Program-made: the position numbers and the translations under genes
NCBI RefSeq assembly: GCF_019392195.1
Contig: NZ_JAHXKI010000002.1
Coordinates: 1,178,001-1,242,000, forward strand
Reading direction: 5' to 3'
DNA length: 64,000 nucleotides
Source: Marinobacter sp. F4206
Lineage (GTDB): Bacteria; Pseudomonadota; Gammaproteobacteria; Pseudomonadales; Oleiphilaceae
In this document: positions 37,157 to 45,418 of the stretch, one piece after another
Position numbering within the stretch: position 1 is the first letter of the stretch
How the letters are laid out: each line of letters opens with the position of its first letter
The notes under the pieces: model-generated
Told to the model about the DNA's origin: nothing
The model's input: only the letters and a program-made list of their open reading frames with translations
The model's database searches: none

Positions 37157-37867
37157 ATGAAAGTTCTTGTCGCTCTGATTCTCGGCATCAGCGCCATCGT
37201 TTCCGCGTCGCTGATTGCCGACGGACTGACCGACCTGCGAACCGGCGACCGTTACGTCACCGTGAAAGGCGTGGCCGAGCGGGAAGTGAATGCGGACCTG
37301 GCCCTGTGGCCGATTCGTTTTGTTGCCACCGGCAACACGCTGACGGCAGCGCAGGACCTTGCCCGAAAAAGCCGGGACGCCATTATGGCCTTCCTGAAGC
37401 TCCAGGCCATTGAGGAAAGCGCGGTCGAACTCCAACGCCTGGATGTCACCGATACCCGGGCCACCCCCTATCAGGGCGGCAACGGTGAGCAGAAGTTCAT
37501 CATCAATCAGACCCTGATGGTGCGCAGCACCGATATCGAAAAAATCCAGCGGGCGGCTCAGGGCGTGAGTGAACTGGTGGATTCCGGGGTAATCCTCTCG
37601 TCCGACTTCGGTCCAGCCGGCCCCACCTACCTGTTCAACGGACTGAATTCGATCAAACCGGGCATGATCGCCGAGGCCACCGCGTCAGCCCGGGAAGCGG
37701 CGGCACAGTTTGCCCAGGATGCCGACGCCGAGCTCGGGGGTTTGCGTCGAGCCAATCAGGGCGTGTTTCAGATTCTGGCCCGGGATCAGGCCCCGGGCAT
37801 CATGGAAGGGCAGCAACCGGTCAAGACGGTTCGCGTGGTATCCACGGTTGAATACTACCTCCAGTGA
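37157..37867 (+). CDS. SIMPL domain protein, exported
   Basis: 236 residues. The N-terminal hydrophobic stretch (VLVALILGISAIVSASLIA) is a signal or anchor. The SIMPL/DUF541 domain follows with VTVKGVAEREVNADLALWPI and C-terminal VRVVSTVEYYLQ. Related proteins (E. coli YggE) are periplasmic and connected with oxidative stress tolerance; the mechanism is unknown. AAGGA lies upstream of the ATG. Single gene. Confidence 0.9.
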   Translation: MKVLVALILGISAIVSASLIADGLTDLRTGDRYVTVKGVAEREVNADLALWPIRFVATGNTLTAAQDLARKSRDAIMAFLKLQAIEESAVELQRLDVTDTRATPYQGGNGEQKFIINQTLMVRSTDIEKIQRAAQGVSELVDSGVILSSDFGPAGPTYLFNGLNSIKPGMIAEATASAREAAAQFAQDADAELGGLRRANQGVFQILARDQAPGIMEGQQPVKTVRVVSTVEYYLQ

Positions 37868-37876
37868 GACGGCCGG

Positions 37877-38944
37877 CTACTGGGTCGCCACCATCTCATC
37901 CGTAACCTGGAACTCCCCCATCAGCCAGCGCAGGATTTCACTGGCCGCCGGGTGATCAAAGGCGTCGTAGGTTCGCAACAGAGCCTGTCGCTTTTCATCC
38001 CCGATGCGGCCAAGCCCGGCATCCTGCAACACCAGCAGGTCGGCGTGAACCTGCTCCGCCAACTCCCGCCCGAGCACCTCACGGGCGGCATGACGAAACG
38101 CCTGTCCGTACTGATATTCCGGCCCCAGGCGATAGGATTCCGACAGCGTTATGGCGGGAATGGTGGTCAGTGTCGGCTGCAAGGCCGGGTTGATTCCGTG
38201 ACCGGCCAGGTGGGCAGCGTTCGCGGCCGGCCTCCCGGTGAAGCCCCTCAGGTGCAGGTGCGCGGACATCCGGTCGCCATCGTTAACCGGATAGTTGTCC
38301 CACAGCACCGGTTTGCGCCCCAGCACATCCCCGATCCGCTTCAGATGCCCCGGTGAGATTTCCCTCGAACAGACTTCTTCCCCGGTCCAGAAGATGTTTA
38401 CGGAGTGATCGAGCTTACGTCCCAGGGTCGCCAGGTAATCGGCTGGACGTTCTCCGAAGACCCGGTCCAGCACCGGATCGTCCGAATAATAGCTGGGGCA
38501 GACACTGAGCTGAGGCGCCGAGATATGCTCGCGTACCCAATGCACAATGTCTGCCTGGGTCTGGGCGAGATCCGGGGTGCCGGAACGCATGTCATCGAAC
38601 AGGATCGCCAGCTCATCGATCCCGATCCGGTCCAGCCAGTTCAGCTTGTCGGCCAATGCCTCCCGGGCCTGATCATCAAACCGGTTGAAGATTTCGAACG
38701 GGCTCAGCCCGATGCCAAACCGCATGCCCTCGGCCCGACAGAAACGACCGAACTCGGCCAGCTCGGCGGCAAGCGCCGGCGGGTGTGGCTCCTGCCAGCG
38801 ACGCCGCAGAAAGGCGTCCGCCTTGGGGGCATAGAGATAGAACCTATAACCGTGAGGAGCCAGTGCACGCACCAGCTGACGGCGCTCCTGCCAGTTCCAC
38901 AGGGGGCCATAAAAACCTTCAATAACGCCAAGTGGCGTAGTCAT
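37877..38944 (-). CDS. GH84-like beta-N-acetylglucosaminidase domain protein
   Basis: 355 residues. Starts with GVIEGFYGPLWNWQERR, the opening strand and loop of O-GlcNAcase-type (GH84) barrels. YLYAPKADAFLRRRW follows, and the catalytic Asp pair sits in AILFDDMRSG (Asp117, Asp118). No signal peptide, so the enzyme should be cytoplasmic, unlike the large secreted clostridial members. The C-terminal 90 residues are helical. It would cleave terminal N-acetylglucosamine by substrate-assisted catalysis; the natural substrate is unknown. AAGGAG lies eight bases before the ATG. No sugar transport or PTS genes are adjacent. Confidence 0.85.
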   Translation of the reverse strand: MTTPLGVIEGFYGPLWNWQERRQLVRALAPHGYRFYLYAPKADAFLRRRWQEPHPPALAAELAEFGRFCRAEGMRFGIGLSPFEIFNRFDDQAREALADKLNWLDRIGIDELAILFDDMRSGTPDLAQTQADIVHWVREHISAPQLSVCPSYYSDDPVLDRVFGERPADYLATLGRKLDHSVNIFWTGEEVCSREISPGHLKRIGDVLGRKPVLWDNYPVNDGDRMSAHLHLRGFTGRPAANAAHLAGHGINPALQPTLTTIPAITLSESYRLGPEYQYGQAFRHAAREVLGRELAEQVHADLLVLQDAGLGRIGDEKRQALLRTYDAFDHPAASEILRWLMGEFQVTDEMVATQ

Positions 38945-39095
38945 GACGGCAACTCCTTGCGTTGTCCCTGAGCCGGACTCCCGGCACTTGATCTATTAAC
39001 ACATCGTAGAGGCACTGCACGCAAATGGTAGCGCCAAACCGTATTGCCGCCCGTGAAAGCAGGCTATTATAGGTTCATCCAACGGGAACCGATTC

Positions 39096-40196
39096 ATGAC
39101 CTCATCTCCCAGCCGACTAGCCAGTCTTGATGCCCTGCGCGGCCTGGCCGCCCTGGCCGTGGTGCTATTCCATTACCTGCCATACTACGACAAGCTCTAT
39201 GGCCATGGGTTTGAATTGCCGGAAGCCGCGACCGCCACTCTGCTCTTTGGCCGGTACGGTGTTCACCTGTTCTTTATCCTGAGCGGCTTCGTTATTTTCA
39301 TGACCCTGGAGCGAACCAGCAAGGCCAGCTGGTTCGGGCTGGCCCGGGCCTTCCGGTTGCTGCCGGCGCTGTGGGCCGCCATCACCCTCACCTTTCTGTC
39401 CGTTCACTGGCTCGGCCCCGAGAGCCGGGCCGTGCCCCTGGAAGTTGCCATTCTGAACACCACCCTGCTGCACGAATACCTGGGCAAGGCCCATGTGGAT
39501 GGCGCTTACTGGAGCCTGGTGGTGGAGATCACCTTTTACAGCTGGATGGCACTCCTGTTCTTCAGCTTGCGCAAATGGCAGCAGCTCCGGCTCGCTCTGG
39601 CGATCTGGGTAATCGCCTGCTACGCCGGCGTACTGTGGTGGAAACAGATCCCGCCGGCGCTGGAGTTTTTCATCAAGGACCTGCTGTTTGTAAAATACGC
39701 ACCTCTGTTCGTTGCCGGCATGCTGATTTATCGCCGACACCGCTACGGTGGCGGGTCAGCGTTTGACAATACGCTGCTGGCTTTGAGCATCGGCCACGGA
39801 CTGGTCGCCTACAAGCTGCCCTACAGTCTGTTCGTACTGGCCTGTTTCGCCGTGTTTGCCCTGGCGGTGTCCGGGCGCATGAACTGGCTGTCCAACCGCC
39901 CCATGCTCTGGCTCGGCAGCCTGTCCTACAGCCTGTACCTGGTGCATCAGAACATCGGCTACGGTGTGATTGGCTGGAGTTACGAGGCCGGTCTGCCCGG
40001 CTGGCTGGGCGTAGCAATGGCGCTGGCAACCGCGCTGACGCTGGCCAGCCTCATCCACTATTTAGTGGAAAAGCCGTCACTTGCCAGGTTCCGGGCCTGG
40101 CGACGCAAGGCCGAAACGCCCACTGCCCTGGTGGCGACACCGCAGTTCGAGAGTAGCGTGACCGTACCGGCCCGACGCGACCAGACGGATTCTTGA
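39096..40196 (+). CDS. Acyltransferase family 3 (OafA/YrhL-type) membrane protein
   Basis: 366 residues with about ten membrane spans. The signature LDALRGLAALAVVLFHY at residues 10-26 contains the essential Arg and His; GVHLFFILSGFVIF and the WSLVVEITFY segment also match. The C-terminal tail of about 35 residues is polar and cytoplasmic. Members acetylate or acylate lipopolysaccharide, peptidoglycan or exopolysaccharide sugars. The target is unknown and no polysaccharide genes surround it. Confidence 0.9.
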   Translation: MTSSPSRLASLDALRGLAALAVVLFHYLPYYDKLYGHGFELPEAATATLLFGRYGVHLFFILSGFVIFMTLERTSKASWFGLARAFRLLPALWAAITLTFLSVHWLGPESRAVPLEVAILNTTLLHEYLGKAHVDGAYWSLVVEITFYSWMALLFFSLRKWQQLRLALAIWVIACYAGVLWWKQIPPALEFFIKDLLFVKYAPLFVAGMLIYRRHRYGGGSAFDNTLLALSIGHGLVAYKLPYSLFVLACFAVFALAVSGRMNWLSNRPMLWLGSLSYSLYLVHQNIGYGVIGWSYEAGLPGWLGVAMALATALTLASLIHYLVEKPSLARFRAWRRKAETPTALVATPQFESSVTVPARRDQTDS

Positions 40197-40253
40197 CTAG
40201 ACTGAAAGACACCCCCCTCCCGGCATCCACAAACCCGGCCCAAGGAGTTTGCC

Positions 40254-40712
40254 ATGGAAATAAAAACTTTCGAGGACCTTATCGACTGGACCCGCCAGTT
40301 GCACGCGCACCTGGCCGAGAGCCTGCACGAATCGGCGGCCCTGACTACCAATGAACGCGCCAGCGCCCTACTTGATTACGTCAGCAGTCACGAAGCCAAG
40401 CTTGAACAGGCGGTCGCCGAGTTTGAAAAACAGGCCGATACCAAGGCGATGAAAACCCGCCTTTACGACTACGCCAACCACAAACCGATCAAATCCCATC
40501 GCACCTGCGACACCCACTATGCGGACCTGGATTTCGAAGGCATTGAGCGGGAAGTTTTCGACTTCCACGATCAGGTCATGGACCTCTACGACGCACTGAT
40601 TGGCAAGGCGGAGATACCCGAGGCCAAAACCTTGCTGGAGGATCTCAAGGCGCTCGAGGAGCACGAGGCCATGCGGCTGGCGCGCCAGATTGGCCGGATG
40701 GATGATATGTAA
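40254..40712 (+). CDS. Predicted four-helix-bundle protein of unknown function
   Basis: 152 residues, almost entirely helical, no signal or membrane span. Regularly placed acidic and His residues (SSHEAKLEQ, DFHDQVMDLYDAL, LEEHEAMRLARQ) resemble ferritin-like or hemerythrin-like metal bundles, with KSHRTCDTHYADL in the middle. Similar small proteins occur across Pseudomonas and Marinobacter without an assigned role. AAGGAG lies upstream of the ATG. It precedes the TRAP operon but a 144-bp gap with a perfect palindrome separates them. Confidence 0.7.
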   Translation: MEIKTFEDLIDWTRQLHAHLAESLHESAALTTNERASALLDYVSSHEAKLEQAVAEFEKQADTKAMKTRLYDYANHKPIKSHRTCDTHYADLDFEGIEREVFDFHDQVMDLYDALIGKAEIPEAKTLLEDLKALEEHEAMRLARQIGRMDDM

Positions 40713-40718
40713 TCAGCC

Positions 40719-40736
40719 CTACGACCTAGGTCGTAG
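40719..40736. promoter_or_regulatory. Perfect 18-bp palindrome upstream of the TRAP operon
   Basis: CTACGACCTAGGTCGTAG, seven bases after the preceding stop and 120 bp before dctP. The TACGACC...GGTCGTA shape resembles sites reported for LuxR-type response regulators of acetate/ethanol metabolism in pseudomonads, but this was recalled, not checked. Confidence 0.6.
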
Positions 40737-40855
40737 AGAATGGGTTTTTCATTCCGTTTACTAACGATAATTGTTAACTTGAACTACCGTAAAGAGTTGC
40801 CCCTCCCCAAAGGGAGGCGCTCTACATACAAAAAAGATAAGAGGATAGAAGAGCA

Positions 40856-41932
40856 ATGAAGATCCGTTCTGTTCTTTCCGCGGCTGTGCTGGCTGTAGCA
40901 ACTACCTTTGCCGCCACACAGGCATTCGCACAGGAAACCTTCACACTCCGTCTTGCAGAAACCTGGGGCCCGAACTTCCCGATCTTTGGTGATGCCTCCA
41001 AAAACATGGCCGAAATGGCCGAGAAGATGTCCGATGGCCGTCTGCGCATCCGCATTGATTCTGCCAACAAGCACAAGGCACCGTTCGGTGTGTTCGACAT
41101 GGTCAAGGCCGGCCAGTACGACATGGGCCACTCCGCCTCGTACTACTGGAAAGGCAAGGTACCCAACACCCTGTTCTTTACCAGCATGCCCTTCGGCATG
41201 ACCGCGCTGGAGCAGTATGCCTGGTTCTACCACGGCGACGGCATGGAGCTGATGCAGGAAGTGTATGAGCCACATAACCTGATGTCCTTCCCGGGCGGCA
41301 ACACCGGCATCCAGATGGGCGGCTGGTTCCGCAAGGAAATCAACTCCGTCGACGATCTTCAGGGCCTGAAGATGCGGATTCCCGGCTTTGCCGGCGAAGT
41401 CTTCGCCGAGGTGGGTGTCAGCCCGACCAACATCGCTCCGGGCGAGCTCTACACCGCGCTCGAACGCAACACCATCGATGCGGTTGAGTGGGTAGGTCCG
41501 GCTCTGGATCTGCGTCTGGGCTTCCAGCAGATTGCTGACTACTACTACACCGGCTGGCACGAGCCGGCGACCGAACTGCAGTTCCTGGTCAACAAGAAGA
41601 CCTGGGAAAAGCTGCCGGCTGACCTGCAGGAGATCTTGCGCATCTCCATGCGTACAGCTTCCTACGATATGCTGGTGCAGTCCCAGCACGAAAACGCCAA
41701 GGCCTGGGCAAGCATCAAGGAAGAGCACCCGAACGTGCAGATCAAGCAGTTCCCGGAAGAAGTGTTCCAGACCATGAAGGAGGCTAACGATAAGTTGCTG
41801 GAAGAAGCAGCAGCCGGCGACGAACTGGCCGCCAAGATCGTTGAGTCTCAGCAGGAGTACCTTGAGAAGTCACGCGCTTATACCGATATTTCCGAGCGCG
41901 CGTACCTCAACACAATGGGCGACGTAGAGTAA
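40856..41932 (+). CDS. dctP: TRAP transporter substrate-binding protein (TakP-like)
   Basis: 358 residues with a clear signal peptide cleaved after QAFA (about 23). The segment KMRIPGFAGEVFAEVGVSPTNIAPGELYTALERNTIDAVEWVGP is characteristic (Arg, Gly and Trp ligand positions in RIPGFAGEVF and DAVEWVGP) and matches TakP-type alpha-keto-acid binding proteins. It captures the ligand in the periplasm for the DctQM permease. A small hairpin in the leader (40802-40817) precedes it. A stem-loop follows, so this gene is probably expressed more than dctQM. Confidence 0.92.
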   Translation: MKIRSVLSAAVLAVATTFAATQAFAQETFTLRLAETWGPNFPIFGDASKNMAEMAEKMSDGRLRIRIDSANKHKAPFGVFDMVKAGQYDMGHSASYYWKGKVPNTLFFTSMPFGMTALEQYAWFYHGDGMELMQEVYEPHNLMSFPGGNTGIQMGGWFRKEINSVDDLQGLKMRIPGFAGEVFAEVGVSPTNIAPGELYTALERNTIDAVEWVGPALDLRLGFQQIADYYYTGWHEPATELQFLVNKKTWEKLPADLQEILRISMRTASYDMLVQSQHENAKAWASIKEEHPNVQIKQFPEEVFQTMKEANDKLLEEAAAGDELAAKIVESQQEYLEKSRAYTDISERAYLNTMGDVE

Positions 41933-41950
41933 GATAACGCTCATTACGGA

Positions 41951-41982
41951 GCCGGGATCGCTCTCTGAGGGGTCCCGGTTTT
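41951..41982 (+). terminator. Stem-loop between dctP and dctQ, likely partial terminator
   Basis: CCGGGA (41952-41957) pairs with TCCCGG (41973-41978), followed by TTTT. Its place inside the operon suggests attenuation or RNA protection that raises dctP over dctQM. Confidence 0.6.
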
Positions 41983-42033
41983 GTCGTTTATAGCAGCTGG
42001 AAAAGCGCCAACCCGCTTGGCGGAGGATTATCA

Positions 42034-42579
42034 ATGCGGTGGATTATCAAACTGGACGAAGGCCTGGGCCGGCTGTCCAATCTCTGTGGCTGGATCGCCT
42101 GTATCGCGATGATACTGATGGCCGCCAACGTGTTTTACGACGTGGTTTCCCGCTACGCATTCAATGAAGTGTCGATTGGCATGCAGGAAATGGAATGGCA
42201 CCTGTATTCCATCGTCTTTCTGTTTGGTATCCCCTACGCATTGCGCACGGACGGCCATGTTCGGGTCGACGTTTTCTACACCAACTGGAACAACAAGGCG
42301 AAAGCCTGGGTCAACATGGTGGGCGCCGTTATCTTTGTCATCCCGTTTGCCTACCTGATCGGGACCTACGGCTACAGCTTCGCGCTGGACTCCTACAACA
42401 TGGGTGAAGGCAGCGGCGATCCCGGCGGCCTGCCCCACCGATATCTGATCAAGTCGATCATTCCCATCACCGCCTTCTTTATCGCAACCAGCGGCCTTGG
42501 CATGATCACTTACGCGATCCGCGTGCTGTCAGGCGAGAAAAGTTACACCGGTGAGCACAGCGCGGGAGGTCTGGCATGA
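42034..42579 (+). CDS. dctQ: TRAP transporter small permease subunit
   Basis: 181 residues with four membrane spans (about 20-40, 55-75, 95-115, 145-165). GGAGG precedes the ATG by seven bases. The motif MQEMEWHLYSIVFLFGIPYALRTDGHVRVD is broken here to its key parts EMEWHLYS and DGHVRVDV, typical of DctQ. Stop overlaps the dctM start by four bases (ATGA). Confidence 0.93.
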   Translation: MRWIIKLDEGLGRLSNLCGWIACIAMILMAANVFYDVVSRYAFNEVSIGMQEMEWHLYSIVFLFGIPYALRTDGHVRVDVFYTNWNNKAKAWVNMVGAVIFVIPFAYLIGTYGYSFALDSYNMGEGSGDPGGLPHRYLIKSIIPITAFFIATSGLGMITYAIRVLSGEKSYTGEHSAGGLA

Positions 42580-43871
42580 TCGGTATGATTATGTTCGGCG
42601 TCGCCATGCTGATGCTGATGCTGGGTTTTCCGGTAGCCTTTACCTTCGGTGGTGTCGCGCTGTTTTTCGGGATCTACGCCGAAGGCATGGATCTGTTCGC
42701 GTTCATGCCGTTCCGGATCATGAGTGTGATGCAGAATACCGTGTTGATGGCGGTACCTCTGTTCATCTTTATGGGTGTGGTACTGCAGCGCACCAGATTG
42801 GCTGAGCAGCTGCTCACCTCCATGGGGCGCCTCTTTGGTGGCCTGCCCGGCGGTCTCGCCATCTCCACCATTCTGGTGGGCGCACTGCTCGCCGCCTCCA
42901 CCGGTGTAGTGGGTGCCAGCGTGGTGGCCATGGGTCTGATTTCGCTGCCGGTTATGCTCGCGCACAAATACGACAAGCGCCTGAGTACCGGCGTTATCTG
43001 CGCGTCCGGCACACTCGGTCAGATTGTGCCGCCCTCCATCATCCTGATCATCCTGGGCGATGTTATCGGGCTGCCCGTGGGCGACCTGTTCAAAGCCGCG
43101 GTATGGCCGGGCGTAGTATTGGTCAGTCTCTATATCATCTACATCCTGGTGATGACCCGCCTGAAACCGGAAACCGCCCCGGCCATGCCGGAAGATCCGA
43201 CCCGCTCCCGCAAACAGGAGGTGGTGTCCGCGCTGCTGTCGATCATTCCGCCGCTGGCATTGATCATTGTGGTCCTGGGTTCCATCTTCAGCGGTATTGC
43301 CACCCCGACTGAGTCCTCGGCACTGGGCGGCGTCGGCGCCGTCGTTCTGGCGATCATCTACAAGCAGTTCTCGTTCAAGATGATCTGGGACAGCTCCAAG
43401 GACACCGTGAAGGTGACGGCTATGGTGTTTGCCATCCTGATCGGTGCCACCGCGTTCTCCATGGTGTTCAGCTACACAGGAGGCGACTACCTGCTCGAGG
43501 AATGGCTGCACCTTCTGCCTGGGGGCCAATGGGGCTTCATCATCTTGGCGATGCTGGTCATTCTGGTTCTCGGCTTCTTCATCGACTTCGTGGAGATTTC
43601 GTTCATCATCGTGCCGATCCTGGCTCCGGTGGCCGAAGCCATGGGCATCAACATGCTCTGGTTTGCCATCCTGATTGCCATGAACCTGCAGACCAGCTTC
43701 CTGACGCCACCGTTCGGATTCTCGCTGTTCTACCTGAAAGGGGTGGCCCCACCGGAGGTAAGAACCGTGGATATTTACCGCGGCATCATTCCCTTCATCC
43801 TGATCCAGATACTGGTGCTGGCAATGATTGTGGTCTTCCCGGAATGGTTCGGGATGAGCGCCACCTACTAA
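42576..43871 (+). CDS. dctM: TRAP transporter large permease subunit
   Basis: 431 residues, about 12 spans. Family motifs include GFPVAFTFGGVALFFG, LAASTGVVGASVVAMGLI and GQIVPPSIILIILGD. It is the sodium-driven transport subunit that works with DctP and DctQ. With TakP-like DctP the likely substrates are 2-oxo acids such as pyruvate or branched keto acids. Ends at a strong terminator. Confidence 0.95.
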   Translation: MIGMIMFGVAMLMLMLGFPVAFTFGGVALFFGIYAEGMDLFAFMPFRIMSVMQNTVLMAVPLFIFMGVVLQRTRLAEQLLTSMGRLFGGLPGGLAISTILVGALLAASTGVVGASVVAMGLISLPVMLAHKYDKRLSTGVICASGTLGQIVPPSIILIILGDVIGLPVGDLFKAAVWPGVVLVSLYIIYILVMTRLKPETAPAMPEDPTRSRKQEVVSALLSIIPPLALIIVVLGSIFSGIATPTESSALGGVGAVVLAIIYKQFSFKMIWDSSKDTVKVTAMVFAILIGATAFSMVFSYTGGDYLLEEWLHLLPGGQWGFIILAMLVILVLGFFIDFVEISFIIVPILAPVAEAMGINMLWFAILIAMNLQTSFLTPPFGFSLFYLKGVAPPEVRTVDIYRGIIPFILIQILVLAMIVVFPEWFGMSATY

Positions 43872-43878
43872 CCTCCTG

Positions 43879-43907
43879 AAAACCGGGCCCGTGAGCCCGG
43901 TTTTTTT
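43879..43907 (+). terminator. Intrinsic terminator after dctM
   Basis: AAAACCGGGC and GCCCGGTTTT pair around CCGTGA, with seven T residues. Confidence 0.92.
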
Positions 43908-44104
43908 ATCCCCTTCGCAGACCGAAAACCACCGCTCGCCCCCAAGTTCACCGAAATTACCGCTCTACCTGACAAAATCTGAACGTTTTCTATACTGAAC
44001 AAAGAACCGGCGATTCTCAGACCGGCAGTCGGGACAAGCCCTTACACAAAGTCGTTATCCATGACAGTGACGTTGAGGTCAGGTAAAGAGGGAGAACAGG
44101 ATCC

Positions 44105-45418
44105 ATGACTCAGAGTACTGCCCAAAAAACCGAGCAGACCGGCCAACAACCAAAGCCACATGTGCTGAACCTTCCACTGGGAGCTGCCCGGGTGGACAGA
44201 GAACCGCACAGTTACGAGCGCTGGCTCATTGCGAAACTGATGCGTATGGCTGGCTCTCCGCCGATCCGATTCCGGTTATGGAACGGAGACGTCATCGAAC
44301 CCAACGGGCAGGAAGCCAGGTTTGTCCTTCAGCTGACAGACCCCAAGGCATTGTATTCACTGGTCGCCAACCCCAATCTGGCCTTCGGTGACCTGTACAG
44401 TGCGGGCCGGCTGGACGTCGAGGGCGAACTACCGGACCTGATGGAGGCGCTTTACCGATCGGTCCACGCCGCCCGCCAGAGTTGGCCGAAATGGCTGGAT
44501 GCCCTGTGGCGCAACCACAACCCGAGGTCTACCGGAATCTCGGAAGCCAAGGAGAACATCCACCATCACTACGACCTGGGCAACGAATTCTATCGATTGT
44601 GGCTGGACCGGGCCGAAATGCAGTATACCTGCGCCTATTACGAGCAGCCGGACCTGACCCTGGAACAGGCCCAGCTTGCCAAGCTGGAACATGTATGCCG
44701 AAAACTGCGCCTGAAGCCCGGCATGACGGTGGTCGAAGCCGGCTGCGGCTGGGGCGGATTGGCGCGCTACATGGCCCGCCATTACGGCGTCAGGGTCCAC
44801 TCCTACAACATCTCCAGGGAACAGCTTGCCTATGCCCGGGAAGAGGCCCGCCAGCAGAAGCTTGATCACCTGATTGATTACGTGGAGGACGACTACCGGA
44901 ATATCGAAGGCCAGTACGATGCCTTTGTCTCGATCGGCATGCTGGAACACGTGGGCAAAGAGAATTATCCGGCACTGTCAGATCTGATCAAACGAAGCCT
45001 CAAGCCCGACGGCATCGCGCTGCTCCACAGTATCGGCCGCAACCGCCCCATGCTGATGAATGCCTGGATTGAGAAACGGATTTTTCCAGGTGCGTATCCG
45101 CCCAGTATCGGTGAGTTCATGGAGATCTGCGAACACGGCGATTTCTCGGTCCTGGATGTTGAGAACCTGCGACTGCACTACGCCCAGACCCTGACCCACT
45201 GGATGGAGCGATTCGACGAGAATAAGGATCGGGTGTCGGAAATGTACGACGAGCACTTCACCCGAGCATGGCGAATGTACCTGGCCGGTTCCATTGCCGC
45301 GTTCCAGGCAGGAGCGCTGCAGTTGTTCCAGGTTGTGTTCACCCATGGCGACAACAATCACCTGCCCCGGAACCGACAGGATCTCTATATCACCCCCGCC
45401 GCGCCGGAGGATGTCTGA
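44105..45418 (+). CDS. Cyclopropane-fatty-acyl-phospholipid synthase family methyltransferase
   Basis: 437 residues. SAM motif I is VVEAGCGWGGLARY. The CFA-synthase active-site set is present: HHHYDLGNEFYRLWLD, Cys in YTCAYY, Glu-His in GMLEHVG, His in LLHSIGRN, and Tyr in LHYAQTL (bicarbonate-site residues in E. coli Cfa). It should therefore methylate a double bond of phospholipid acyl chains, giving a cyclopropane or, with a reductase, a methyl branch. Its stop overlaps the start of a flavin reductase-like gene by one base, so the two act together. Residues 1-45 are an unusual polar extension. Confidence 0.88.
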   Translation: MTQSTAQKTEQTGQQPKPHVLNLPLGAARVDREPHSYERWLIAKLMRMAGSPPIRFRLWNGDVIEPNGQEARFVLQLTDPKALYSLVANPNLAFGDLYSAGRLDVEGELPDLMEALYRSVHAARQSWPKWLDALWRNHNPRSTGISEAKENIHHHYDLGNEFYRLWLDRAEMQYTCAYYEQPDLTLEQAQLAKLEHVCRKLRLKPGMTVVEAGCGWGGLARYMARHYGVRVHSYNISREQLAYAREEARQQKLDHLIDYVEDDYRNIEGQYDAFVSIGMLEHVGKENYPALSDLIKRSLKPDGIALLHSIGRNRPMLMNAWIEKRIFPGAYPPSIGEFMEICEHGDFSVLDVENLRLHYAQTLTHWMERFDENKDRVSEMYDEHFTRAWRMYLAGSIAAFQAGALQLFQVVFTHGDNNHLPRNRQDLYITPAAPEDV

